Shown piece after piece: positions 1-10,799 of a DNA stretch of 64,000 nt. Position 1 is the first letter of the stretch, and each line of letters starts with the position of its first letter. The stretch spans positions 806,001-870,000 of the forward strand of contig QANY01002976.1 in the NCBI GenBank assembly GCA_003255025.1, given 5' to 3'. The notes below the pieces were generated by a model. It was not told the DNA's origin and did not search any database. It saw only the letters and a program-made list of their open reading frames with translations. The position numbers and the translations under genes are program-made. This DNA is from Datisca glomerata (lineage: Eukaryota > Streptophyta > Magnoliopsida > Cucurbitales > Datiscaceae).

Positions 1-1203
1 TCTTTCACACCAGTATAAAAGCATTTAACCACATTTATCAAAGTTGTGTCGCATAGATGTTGAAAATTTTGAAAGAAGCTGAACACGGATACGGAAAAAT
101 ACCTTTGACGCTTGAAAACTAAAATCTCGTAGTCTTTACCGTTTTTGAAACTTTAAATAAGCCTAAGATTGTTTCAAAAAAGCAATACATTGAAAACTGC
201 TCACACTTTCTTAAATAAGCCAACCTACGATTGAATGGTACCATTCAGCTAGACTAGCTGAGAATTAATTTTTTTAACCGTATTATCACAGTCAACTCAT
301 GAATGTTCATAATACAACCAATTTCGTTTTCATAATAACGATGTGTATCGTTTCACTTCAGCCAAGATGACTGAAACAGTCCGATTCTGGTAAAGAATCG
401 AAACGAAATAGAAAGTTGTAATTTTTCACTCAGAATTTTGGTCTTTTCGACCTCTTTTGGGTATGTTTCGGTTGAATTTGAGCCTATTTCGGCCGAATTT
501 TGGTCTGTTTCGGGTGGAATGCTTCTATGAATTTATGTTATTTTAATTGAATTTATTCTCAACATGTTTCTTTTGCAGATGTATGATGTGATCGGTTTGG
601 TGGACATACTCCTAAATTACAAATGAATTGGAGTATTTTTTTAGCACGTCAACATAATATGATATTTTTTAAAATTTTAATGTCATTAATATGATGTTTT
701 GTTGAATTTTAATGGTAATTACGTATTATTTACATGATATAATATATTGATTCAATTTTTAAGTTATATTATATAATAAATTTTATAACATTATCTTATA
801 TGACTGAATTTTTTTCTGAAACGGTGCACTCAAACACCAAAATATCTTAAACGTTTCATTTTTTTGAAAAATCGGAAAAGCCACCGAAACAGAATTGACT
901 ACTATGATGTTGTCACATCTTAATAAAATGGGTGGCATCATCTATAAGAATAAGAATTAAAATTTAAGGATAAATATGTCATCCCTAAGTTTCTCATTGA
1001 TTGTGTTATTTTATATATTGTAATAATGTAATAAACAGTATGGTAATGGTAGTTAATCTATAGATTTATTACTAAGAGAAAGCCACAAATTTGAAATGGT
1101 GCAAATACACTTGTAGTTGTGTTTTGGAAGAAAATCTTAACCTAATTGACAATAAACCGAATTAACAAACAATTACAATTGTTATGTGTATTTTCAGACT
1201 ACC
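1..1203. other. AT-rich intergenic DNA, no gene seen
   Basis: No open frame of useful length and no recognisable protein is present. Between about 360 and 900 there are scattered TTTCGG and CCGAAA words on both sides of an AT-rich core, which looks like decayed repeat DNA, but I could not define ends or a target-site duplication. Confidence 0.5.
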
Positions 1204-1912
1204 AATGGCATGGCGCCACGTGGCATGCCACAACAGACGCTTCTACTTAAACTTCAAGAAGATGAATTGGAGAGCTGAGCTCTCAAAAAGGAAGGAACCA
1301 ACCTAACTAGGTCGGCCTCCAAATGAGCTCGGGGAACATCAACCAACATGAACTAGAAGGATTCGAGGGGAAGGTCTGACACAAAATCTCAACTAGCCTT
1401 GTGTTAGACATCATCATTATTCACATAAAGTAGTGCTCCACATGGCATTTTCCCATTTATAACAGGCACCAGTTGACTCTAAATTGACATGATGAAATGT
1501 CAAGTCAGCCACCAAACGGTCGCATCTACCACGTCCAGAATGACTAAAGGCAAATCACCATTTAATGCACGTAAGCTCGGGGGACAGAGGCATTTAATGC
1601 CCCCCCAACTCGTCATTTCAACAAAGGTCGTCACCTCACCCAAAACTTATTCGAGATGTATCCCTCTCCCAAGGCCAGGTATAAGTACCCCATCTACAAA
1701 CAGTGTAAGGTACGCAATGTTCTCCTAAGGAAAAACTCTGTCAAACTTTCTTCAGTTGACTTAGGTATCGGAGGCTTTTCGACGAGGAAATCACCTCTGC
1801 TTCCTTCGTCTTTGGAGTTTTTCCTTTCTGTTGTGTGAATTTCTGGTAAAGAGGATCTCTACGTGGAAGAGAGATAGCACGCCACCTCACGGCTAAGATT
1901 TTTAGTAATAAT
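1204..1912 (+). mobile_element. Probable 5' LTR of a Tat-lineage Ty3/gypsy retrotransposon
   Basis: This stretch is richer in G+C than its flank and contains a promoter-like TATAAGTA at 1680-1687. It is followed at about 1913 by TGGCGATGTCTGTGGGAAAT, which resembles the conserved TGGCGCCGTCTGTGGG leader found just after the LTR of many plant Ty3/gypsy elements. Decayed gag follows in the same direction. The left end is a guess because no second LTR copy was found in the window; the right end is set by the leader motif. Confidence 0.45.
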
Positions 1913-3120
1913 AGTTGGCGATGTCTGTGGGAAATTGACAACAAAATCGTCATTCCCCTTCCAAACACTTGAAGTAACTCACTCTGCGAAGACATAACGA
2001 GCCTCACTTTGACAAATTCACAACAAGTTGGAAGTAGAAAAGGAGGACCCACCCTTCTCTTCACCGAGAGAAGAACCTCCCACCACCGCTTTAGTCACAC
2101 TATAGAAAAAGAAAGAATAGGTGAGTTCTCTCTCCAAGGCGGTCATGAAAATGACAAGAGAAATGATGACCCTCACCAACGCTATAGCAGCCTCCTTCCA
2201 GTAATGCCTTCTCAGTTACCCACAGACACTACCCCCCGGAACCAAAAAGAATCGTCGGTCGGGCCGTTCCACAATAGGGGAGCCAAGGAGGATGACCACC
2301 TGGGGAAAGGCAAGGTGGCCCCTGACGGGGAAGAACGAACTAAAGGTGGGGAAGATTGCTATACTAAAACTACTAGAGACACGGATGTGACAAACTAGAT
2401 CGGTGAAAGCTCGGGGCTGTGGACCGAGATACAAAAGCTCCAGTCGCAGGTAGATGAGCGAAGAAGGGAGCGAGGATAAACTGTCGGGGCCTCCACCGAA
2501 ACCCTTCTGGGTCAAACTGGGTCCCTCTTATGGGTTGAAATCCAACGGGCCAAACTTCCCCCAAAGTTCAAGATGCACTCGATCCTCCATTACTACAGGT
2601 CCAAGGACCCGTTTGCACACGAGATTTTTTTAAGGTTTGGATGGACCTGCACCACATCCTGAAACCTTTGATGTGCAAACAGTTCCGCTTGACACTCAAC
2701 GAACCCGCCTAAATATGGGTAGGGCAGTTAAAGCTGAACTCCATTAATTCATTCGCCAAGCTTTCTCTTTGTGCACAAGGTAATTTTTGGGAGGAAGGGA
2801 GAGAAGTTGGCCATCCTCTTACTTGATGACAGTGAAGCAGCGACCTGAGGAGTCATTGTAAGACTACATGAACCGTTTCAACCTAGAATCTATGCAGGTT
2901 GATAACGCTAGTGAGGGCATGACGGTGGCCGCATTGAATAGTGTGATCACTCATTTTGAGATGAGGTGATCAATAACCAAACATGATCATGTCTATCTCG
3001 CTGAAGTCAAAACCAGGATAAAAAAGTGCGTAAGCGCTGACAAGGTGATTCGAGCCGAGAGAGAACTCGAGAGGCCAAGCGTTGGGAACTCCTAGAAAGG
3101 GAAGATATTAAGGAAGGATA
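1913..3120 (+). mobile_element. Decayed Ty3/gypsy (Tat-like) leader and gag
   Basis: Translating across stops and frameshifts gives a recognisable retrotransposon gag. From about 2560 there is a PPKFKMHSILHYYRSKDPFA-type start of the gag core, near 2650-2760 WMDLHHILKPLMCKQFRLTL and a QLKLNSINSFAKLS-like segment, and at 2820-3100 TVKQRPEESL followed by DYMNRFNLESMQVDNASEGM. In intact elements these segments form the retrotrans_gag domain of the capsid protein. The N-terminal portion (about 2009-2398) is open and hydrophilic. Several in-frame stops show it is dead. Homology breaks off near 3200, where unrelated DNA begins, so pol is missing. Confidence 0.75.
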
Positions 3121-3208
3121 AATGAGCCCATCCTTCCAAACCCTCTGACCCTGTACCTATCTCATATGAGATCTGCCTGCACCTCCCCGGGCAACACGAC
3201 TAGAATAA

Positions 3209-4265
3209 TGTTGAGCATAGTGCCCTCAAAGCATGTGTAAAGATATTTTATTTGAAAATTAATAAACACATATTTTTCTTATAATTGTATTATCTGAATT
3301 ATTATTGAATAATTAATATAAATATTTGAAATATTATATTAATATCATATTAATTAATCAGACTATGATCTTGTATTAGTACGAGAGGATTGAGATCATA
3401 GATAATAAATAAAATAGTCAACAATATATTGACGTATAGAATCTTTAATGAATGTTTGCTAGTACGATTCGCTAAGCATTTTGAATACATGTGATCTAGA
3501 TCTGGATCGTTGATATGGATGAGCATCTTAATGAATGTATTTTACATAATTAGATTCTATAGGACACGGCCAGTGTGAATTAATATCTTTATTAACTTAC
3601 CGTTTATCATAAAAGTTCAATATACATCACTCAGATGATGATATGTACATAAGTATAAATCATGAGTAGTCATGAAATCCTATACATGCTACTAGATATT
3701 TTGAGTTAATGTTTTATTGTAAATAGGCTAGTGACTTTTATTTTAGAGATTTAGTGACATACATGGCTGTGTACATGATCTTATAAGATTTGGAATCCAA
3801 GTTTTCCTAATGAATCGTATATTGGTTCTCTTGAGTGTTAATTCTAAAGTTGAATGGTTATTGAGGTCAAATTTATAATACCATTATAAATTAACCGTTC
3901 ACTAGTGAATTAATGGTACTTAATGATCAAGATATAATTAGAAGGGTAAAATGATAATTTTGATCAATTCTAATTTACGAACCATTCAACTTTATAATCG
4001 TATTATAAAGTACCATAGTTCAATTCCATATTTATAGTCGAGTAATAATGAAATTAATAAATTGGATTATTTAATTAAAAAGATTAATTAATAATCTGAT
4101 TTTTTTAAGCTTAGAATTATGAGTCCATAGTCCATAAATCATCTCTATACTACACAATATATGATGTGAATGTTTCAAGACATAAGAAAATGACTAGCTT
4201 GCAAAAAGAATTAAGTTTTTGGGCATGTACATACTTATGAGATAATTCTGTGTCATTAATTAATT
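3209..4265. mobile_element. LTR-like AT-rich insertion, possibly copia type
   Basis: The Tat gag homology stops abruptly and is replaced by AT-rich DNA beginning TGTTGAGCATAGTGCCC at 3209. It has no open frames. It shares an AGAAGGGTAAAATGATAATT-type word (near 3940) with the copia LTR at the right end of the window (near 60,366). I read it as a solo LTR or LTR fragment inserted in the older element. The right border is only defined by where the next gag fragment starts, and orientation is uncertain. Confidence 0.35.
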
Positions 4266-4279
4266 AAGAATTCCTTTGG

Positions 4280-4702
4280 TTGGAGCAAGGTAATATGACT
4301 GTTGTTGATTATGAAAGAAAGTTCGAGGAATTATCTCGCCACGCCACGCACTACGCTGATAGCGAGATCAATAAGGCTCAGACGTTTGAAAGGGAACTTC
4401 GTCCAGAGATAAAGGGTTATGTGTCACTCCACAAGCATACCACTTACGCAACAGTGGTTGAAGCAGCGTTGTTAATGTAGCATAATCTTCCACGAAGAGA
4501 GCCGCCACAGAATGATAGCTCGTCGCAAGAGAAAAGGAAGCTTCGAGACGACCATACTGAACAACGAGATGTGAAGAAGCAAGTTATTGGTTCTTATCCT
4601 TTATGTGCCACTTGTAACAAGAATCATCCTGGATAGTGTTATAAGTTTTCAAAAGCTTGTTTCAAGTGTGGGAAGACTTGGCACTATCTGAAGGAGTGTC
4701 CT
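4280..4702 (+). mobile_element. Ty3/gypsy gag fragment with CCHC zinc knuckle (chromovirus-like)
   Basis: An open segment (4280-4477) encodes MTVVDYERKFEELSRHATHY and then an FERELRPEIKGYV-type segment, the usual C-terminal half of a plant chromovirus gag. After a stop, the same frame carries CATCNKNHPG and a full CX2CX4HX4C knuckle, CFKCGKTWHYLKEC, at 4658-4699. The knuckle binds RNA in living elements. It is a different gag from the Tat-like one upstream, so this is a second inserted element, truncated on both sides and broken by at least two stops. Confidence 0.75.
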
Positions 4703-4704
4703 GT

Positions 4705-4919
4705 GATTAAACTTAAAATTCTTATAATTACAATTCCTAAATCAGTAAAATTAAACTTAAAATCTACAATTACAAACCCTAAATCAGTAAAATCAAACTT
4801 AAACTCTACAACCAAATCAATAAAATCAAACTTAAACTCAACAACCAAATCAATAAAATCAAACTTAAACTCTCCTACTCTACAACTACAAACCCTAAAT
4901 CAGAAAAAATCAAACTTAG
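4705..4919. repeat. Tandem repeat, 33-50 bp units, next to gag
   Basis: About five and a half units share the core AAATCAAACTTAAACTC and AAATCA(A/G)TAA. Two central units are 33 bp each, so they keep frame and read as an 11-residue repeat rich in Lys, Ser and Asn. Outer units are longer (about 42 and 50 bp) because of an ATTACAAACCCT insert. The array begins directly after the zinc knuckle. Confidence 0.8.
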
Positions 4920-5460
4920 ACAGAGTCACAGAGAGAGACGAAGATCAAAGAAATGGGTTTGGAGACGAGTCAAAATAGAGAGGAAGAAAGAAACAGAAAC
5001 ATAAAGGAAAAGTGATGATCACCGACGGCGATGACGAACTGCTACAATCTGAAGACGACCAAGAGGCTGCCATTAGAGAGAACGAAAGAAAAACAGAGGA
5101 CGGGGAGCAAGAATCAAAGAGAGAGAAAGAGAGAGAGAAATGAATCAGAGAGCGGAAGAGGAGAAAGACCGAGAGAGAGAATGAAAAACTATCAAACGTA
5201 GGTCGCAAGGATGGGAGGAAGAAGAAAGGAGAAGTAATAAGGGAAGAAGGAGAAAGAAGGAGAAAGAAGAACGAAGAAATAGAAGAGGACAAGAGGACAA
5301 GAGGGAGACGACTGACGAGGTTGAGGGAGATGACTGACGAGGGTTCTATAACTTGCAATTTAGACGAGGTTGAGGGAGACGACTGACGAGGAAGAGTGTA
5401 ATATGCAATTTAGACGAGATTGAGGGAAAAGAGAAAGGAGACTTAGCTCTGTCCCAGGTG
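4920..5460. repeat. Purine-rich tract with a ~50-bp tandem repeat
   Basis: The + strand is almost all A and G (GAGAGA, GAAGAAGG words). Between about 5314 and 5425 a unit of about 50 bp, starting ACGAGGTTGAGGGAGA and ending CAATTTAG, is repeated about 2.3 times. Long frames on the opposite strand are only low-complexity Ser/Phe/Leu strings produced by the CT-rich complement and are not genes. Confidence 0.7.
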
Positions 5461-5557
5461 TAGGGAGGGGGATCGGTTCTGCGCGCAGTAAGGACAATAA
5501 TATTAGGTTTCCATCTATTGCGATGAAAACAGTAATTGATCCACAAAAGACCTATTT

Positions 5558-5721
5558 TTACCGATCAATATAATATATAATATGATCGTGAAAAGTACTT
5601 TTAACAACAAACATATAATTTCATCATAAAAATTATGATTCTTACCGATCAATATATAATATGGTTGTGAAAGGCACTTTTAACAATAAACATATAATTT
5701 TATCATAAAAATTATGATTTT
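5558..5721. repeat. 84-bp tandem duplication
   Basis: Two adjacent copies start with TTACCGATCAATATA at 5558 and 5642 and end with CATAAAAATTATGATT. They differ by a few substitutions and a small indel, so the duplication is not recent. AT-rich and non-coding. Confidence 0.85.
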
Positions 5722-5740
5722 TATCAATGAAATTTAAATT

Positions 5741-5911
5741 TTCATAGGTAAAAGCATGAACTTTTTTTTGCGCGCCCTCTCTTTTGTTCGCGGATAAAAT
5801 ATCTGAGTTTTTTACGACCAACAAAAATTTTGGTCGCCAAAATGAGGCTTTTAGCCACGAAATTAATTGTGGCTAAAAGTTTGGTAGCTAAAAGTGATTT
5901 TTTCTTATAGT
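5741..5911 (-). mobile_element. Putative CACTA (En/Spm) element end with subterminal palindrome
   Basis: On the minus strand the segment starts CAACTATAAGAAAAAATCAC near 5911, close to the CACTA(C/T)AAGAAAA terminus of plant CACTA transposons but with one extra base. It is followed by the near-perfect palindrome CTTTTAGCCACGAAATTAAT...GTGGCTAAAAG (5848-5879) and TTTTGGCGACCAAAA-like words, which look like subterminal transposase-binding repeats. No partner end or transposase is seen. Confidence 0.4.
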
Positions 5912-5913
5912 TG

Positions 5914-6060
5914 GTTTCGGTAACATTGAGTAAACAATTCAGTGTTCTTGGGGTTTCGGTAACCTTAAGTAACAATTCAGTATTCTTGGGGCTTTGGTAA
6001 CTTTAAGTGATAACTCAGTGTTCTTAGGTTTTCGGTGACCTTAAGTGGCAACAGTTACAA
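5914..6060. repeat. 39-bp tandem repeat, ~3.8 copies
   Basis: Units begin GTTTCGGTAAC(A/C)TT at 5914, 5953, 5992 and about 6029 and contain (C/A)ATTCAGTGTTCTTGGG. The period is 39 bp for the first three and slightly shorter for the last. It directly abuts the CACTA-like end. Confidence 0.85.
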
Positions 6061-6835
6061 TATCACTCAATTCATCATGTTAAGTTTCAGTTTACATGTG
6101 AACAGTGCTGGTTAGGTTGTTAACTAGGAAATATGTTGAGACAAGATATGATTAAGATTGTTATATGATTCTGTTCGAGACATGTTTTATTTACTTGCTA
6201 TGTTGAACCAAGGTACGATCAAGTACGTTGCGTTATTTCATTTATGATATATGTCAAGTTCACTTATGTTATGTCATGATTGCATTTTTGACATGTGGAT
6301 GCATGTTATTATGTGACTTTGCTTATTGAGTATTTTAAAATAGTCATCCCCCCATGATTGTTTATGATGCAGATGGTGAGGGCGAGCAACATGAGTGAGA
6401 AATTGTCATAATCAGTTAGATCGCATGAATTTATGATTTTCAATCTTATGATTTGCTTTAAGACTTGGGAAAATATTTTCCGTTAAAGTCAATTATTCAA
6501 ATAGTTTATTTTACGCTATGTTCTTCTACAAATTAGGATGGCGAAAACTTCATGATTTATCAATTTCATGTTTCAATTTTATTTTAGAGATTAATTCAAT
6601 TTTATCAAGGTTTTATTAACTATGCATTTAAGGCGTTTTATCGCTTCCACTATTTAATGATAAAGATTTTGATCACGACTAAGTTAAATGCTTCCGCTAT
6701 TCAAGGTCAAGATTTTTCTATCATGGACAGATTTTCAAATTGAAAATTTTCTCAAAATTAGGGTTTGTTTCGAATTGGGCATTCTGAAATTGTGAAATTA
6801 CACGTATATTTAATCATCGGGAATCGGGGCGTTAC
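6061..6835 (+). mobile_element. Probable Ty3/gypsy LTR remnant ending GGGGCGTTACA
   Basis: The segment ends in CGGGGCGTTACA at 6835, the usual end of plant chromovirus LTRs (TGTAACGCCCC...GGGGCGTTACA). Inside is CATCCCCCCATGATTG followed by GATGCAGATGGTGAGGGCGA, also typical of these LTRs. It may belong with the chromovirus-like gag at 4280-4702 as a deletion derivative. Left border and orientation are inferred. The repeat array starts immediately after it. Confidence 0.45.
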
Positions 6836-7480
6836 AAGAAATGTCTGACTAGACTACACAAAATAAAAAGTGATGACTGGCAAGACGCTCTAGCTTGCCA
6901 GTAGGGATAAAACAAAAGGTGGCGACTGACAATGCACTTTAGCTGGCCAGTCGGGATAAAACAAAAGGTGGCGACTGACAATGCACTTTAGCTGGCCAGT
7001 CAGGATTAAAGAGTGATGACTGGCGCGATACTCTAACCCGTCAGTCAGGATAAAAAATTGATGTCCACCGAGCACACCAGTTCATCAGATAGGAAATGAG
7101 CTCTGGTCGGAATAAACATGCCGGACAAAACCCCACAAACAACAAGCGATGCCTGGCAATGCACTTCAGCCTACCAGCCAGGTAAAAGAAAATGTGATGA
7201 TTGGCAAGGCACTTTAACCGACCCGTCGAGATTAAAAAGTGATTACTGGCATGATACTCTAGCACGCCAGTCAGGATCAAAAGGTGATATATGCCGAGCA
7301 CGCTAGCTCGTTAGACTGGAAAGGAGCTCTAATTAGAGCAGAAATGTCTGACTAGACTTTACTAAACAAAAAGTGAGACTAGCGCGGTGCTCTAGCCTAT
7401 CACTCAGGATAAAAAAGTGATGTCTGCCGAATCTCACCAGCTCGTCAGACGGGAAGGAACTCCAAACAAAGGCAAAAATA
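6836..7480. repeat. Hairpin-forming tandem repeat array, 45-49 bp units
   Basis: About a dozen diverged units of 45-49 bp, each of the form GTG(A/G)YGACTGGC, a middle with GCACTYTAGC, then GCCAGTC and AGGATAAAA. The GACTGGC and GCCAGTC arms are complementary, so most units can fold into a short hairpin. A longer period is also visible: AAATGTCTGACTAGACT recurs at about 6839 and 7342, about 503 bp apart. Such arrays are common in the untranslated 3' part of Tat/Ogre-type retrotransposons, which fits the antisense ORF that follows. Confidence 0.85.
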
Positions 7481-7983
7481 TTTAACAAAACTCCAGGAGG
7501 AAAAGGGGAAAAGTTCCGACCTGAGTAGAAGATGGGCCTAAAAAAAGGAGGTCCCTATTGAGTAGGAAAGCGAGGATAAAATGCTAACAAAAGGGATGGG
7601 TCTTGTGATTTGTCCCGACATGCCCGGGCAAGAACCCCCAATTGAGTGTTAGAGGAAGGGAAACCACACTCATTCCTTCACCCGAAAAAAGGAAAAGGTA
7701 CCTTATTAAGACAGAGGCACCTAGGCGAACACCGATAAGAGTTTGGAACACGTCTACTCCGATGAGGCCCACCACATGGGGGCGACGCGACCCCTAGAGA
7801 TTCGACGAAGCTTTTCGACTCGACCTCTTCCAATGAGGGCAACCCACTCAGAGGAAAAATCATAAGTTACACAAGGCAAAGCCAGCCTAAAGGTTAGGGA
7901 TTCCCCGCCACCTAGGACAGACGAGTATTAATAAGGGGACCCAAAGTTCGATCAGAGACAGTAAGATGACAAGATCAAAGAAA
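7481..7983. other. Non-coding spacer of the Tat-like element
   Basis: Moderately G+C-rich DNA like the flanking element, without a reading frame that matches a known protein. It lies between the hairpin array and the antisense ORF and is best seen as part of the same retrotransposon. Confidence 0.5.
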
Positions 7984-10505
7984 TCAAAGTTCATACAAAT
8001 TGAGTAAAAGGAGGAGACGAAGTTCGACCAAAGGACTTAGAAAAAATGTATATATACAAGGAAGAAAAAGGGGAAATAACAAGCCACAAGGAACATAATA
8101 TGTTAACACAACATCGCCTATGGAAACTTTACTAGCATTAGTAATAGGAGCCGGAGGAGTCTCAGCTGGGCCAACGGCCCCAATGGAGTCAGGCGGTGAT
8201 GGAGGGCCCCCCTTCTCAATGTGACCAGAAGGTAAAAAAGGATAGACCTCCGCATCCATCTCGATGAGGTCATAGGAGCTCGACGGACTGGGAAGACCGG
8301 GAGAGACAAGTGGAGACTTGGGGACATCTAGATAGACAAGGGAAGAGCGTAACTTCCCAACAGCTTTTTGAGCCTCCCAAGTGCCATGGACCATCACCTA
8401 CTCATAAGCTAACTGCACAGGAGCATGTGGAGGATTCAACGGACAACCGAGGAAACTCAAGTCCCACTTAGGATGGGCATTGACGATCTCATCATGAAAA
8501 AACTTATAACCCGAGAAAAACTCCATTAGAAGGGTCGTATAATACTTTGGGGATGACTTAAAGTCTTTCATTTCTTTAGCATGACCTTCAATCTACTGAC
8601 TGCGACTCTTCTTTGATTGCGTTCTGCCAAGTTAAGCTTTTGCTGAGCTTCTCTCTCCCTGTTCTCCGCTTGGGTTCGAGAATGAATCTCCCGAGAAATC
8701 TTACCTTATAGGAGTCGAATCCTGTCATTTAGGATGTTCTTTAACTACTGAAGATTGGAGACAACCTTCTCCCGATCTAATAGTCGAGCCTCCAGTTCCT
8801 TACGAGTTCCCCCTCGAGGCCTCTTGACCTCTCAACCTCTGATTGGAACTTGTCATAGGCATTACAGAGATAGTCAAAGTCACTGGTCCTCTTGTCTAGA
8901 GTAGCCTCCGCCTGAGAAGACACCCAAATGGCCTCTAGTACCTGGTCTTTGCAGCAGCCGAAATGCATCAACGTCACCGCGTTATATCAGGATCTATGAA
9001 GGAAAGGAGAAGATAAGCCTGGAAACGGATGTGGCCAGAAGAATAAGGTATTAAGTCAGAGTTGGAACTTACGTCAAGTTTATGCTCCGTGAAACTATTT
9101 GGGAACCCTGCCCCGAGCCCCTCGAGGAGGGCAATTCCTCTCTACGGATCAATGTGCTTAGACACTCAATCCAGCACCCTGGCTATTTCATTTTGAGCTT
9201 AGACCTGGGCCAAATAGATTGAGGCCCTCTATAGAGGAATTTGCCATGTGTGCTTCTGGCTAGCATGAGACCCCTGCTGCCCAAAGCCCGACGTGCTAAA
9301 GTTTTGGACCTGAGGGGAGGACATGGTAATCGTCTGAGGCTTGGTGGAAGGTCGAGAAGACTGGGAGGAACCCTTGGGAGTCCCCTGGATGCCATGGGGA
9401 TGTAGCAGGCCTTGCCTAGGATGAGGAAGGACGGGCGAAATCGGTGGTGGTGCCTTAGGAGCCAGAGGAACGGAATGGTGAGGTACATAGGGAGCCGTTT
9501 TCCCTCTCGATCGCTCCAATGCCTTAGCACAGAGCTCCTCCATCTTCTGTATCTTGGAGGCACTGAGATCTTTCTTTTGCTTATTGGAAAAAGAGCTTCC
9601 CCTAGTCAACAAGCGAAAAAGTGATTGGAGGTTATATTCATACAATGGCAGAATCCTCCAAGCAGTTCTCGATAGGAAGGTCAACTAGAACCTCCTATGG
9701 AGGGTCCAAGTACAAGTCCTCCTGAAGCATAAACTTGGGCCTGAGAAGGGCGTCACAAGCACAAGCTTCAACAGAAGACTTGGGACATAAGTAGGCGAGA
9801 AATTCCTCCAACTGCCTCTTGGTAGCTGGAAGGAGAATAAGGAAAGATTAAGCGACCAAGGTGAATGAGAAGAGGGTTTTTTCCATATGAAAACGTAAAT
9901 TAACCTACGAACCAGAAGATCAAAGGGACAGTGGGCACAGACTCCGAATCCTAAAGATGTCTGTCCTAGAGCCCAGAAATCATGAACTAGTTGTCTTTCC
10001 AGTCTTTGTACTAGCAAGGAATCCCACTCACGACTCCCTTCACTTCTCCAATATGGCTGCTAAGGTAATACCAACCTAGGCCGCGAGGAGACACATCCAT
10101 GGCCTTATTCTTGGGAGGGGATTTTAACTGGAACATGAAATCGAGCTCGTTTAAAGTCAAGTCCTCGTCGAGGTGTAACATCCAAAGCATCCAACAACCA
10201 ATCAGAGTCATCCACGAGTTTGGTAGGAGATGGGCCAGGGCAATACTCGTCGAGGAGAACCACTCCCTCAAGAAAAGATGTAGAGGGAGCCTCAACCCGC
10301 ACTCCAATGAGGCTAGGTATAATCTAGTCTCCCCATGTCTTAGAGCACTAACCTTCTCGCCCTCCTTCGACATCCATAGTTGAACGTAATCATGGATATG
10401 CTAAGCCATTTAGATCCTGCTTAAGTCATCTTCGGACGAGGATGAAGGAATATAGTCGGGCCCCAATCGGTCTGCCATTTTAGTCGACATGACAATAGAA
10501 TCCAT
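7984..10505 (-). mobile_element. Decayed antisense ORF of a Tat-like element (putative gypsy-type transposon domain)
   Basis: On the minus strand a broken reading frame begins MDSIVMSTKMADRLGPDYIP at 10,505 and continues across stops and frameshifts. From 10,373 to 10,017 it gives LASLECGLRLPLHLFLREWF, then PSPTKLVDDSDWLL in another frame, LDEDLTLNELDFMFQLK and GWYYLSSHIGEVKGVV. This order matches the family annotated as putative gypsy type transposon (Pfam PF04195, Transposase_28), found as an antisense extra ORF between pol and the 3' LTR in some Tat-lineage elements. Downstream parts (9684-9183, 8977-8777, 8397-7984) are Pro/Ser-rich, then coiled-coil-like (FDYLCNAYDKFQSEVERSRG). The direction is opposite to the gag at 1913-3120, as expected. 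It is a pseudogene; the function of the intact protein is unknown. Confidence 0.7.
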
Positions 10506-10799
10506 ACAGCCTACGCACCCCCACCTTAAAACCCTCAAGCACGATAAAAATCAAGGAGACAAATAATATAAAAGAAAGGTACCCAGATAAGGAGAACATG
10601 ACTTACCACGGTGAACCAACGATGAGGAACAAATGACGACACATGGAACAAACGACCCCCGAGGCGTCCTCCGAGGTAATGAGAAAAACACCATCGAGAA
10701 ACTTTATGGGTGTCCAAGGCTTCTTTCCCTAATCTCCAATCACACGTTGAATCCCTTATTGTACAAATTATATGAACTCGAATCCCCTCTCCTTCAATC

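Noticed and set aside
4945..5358. 137-residue minus-strand frame
   Set aside because: It is the CT-rich complement of a purine tract; the protein is a low-complexity Ser/Phe/Leu string with no domain.
6836..7480. Resemblance to a CRISPR array (short palindromic units, regular spacing)
   Set aside because: Units diverge along their entire length, there are no constant repeats with unique spacers, no cas genes, and the DNA is plant nuclear with retrotransposon context.
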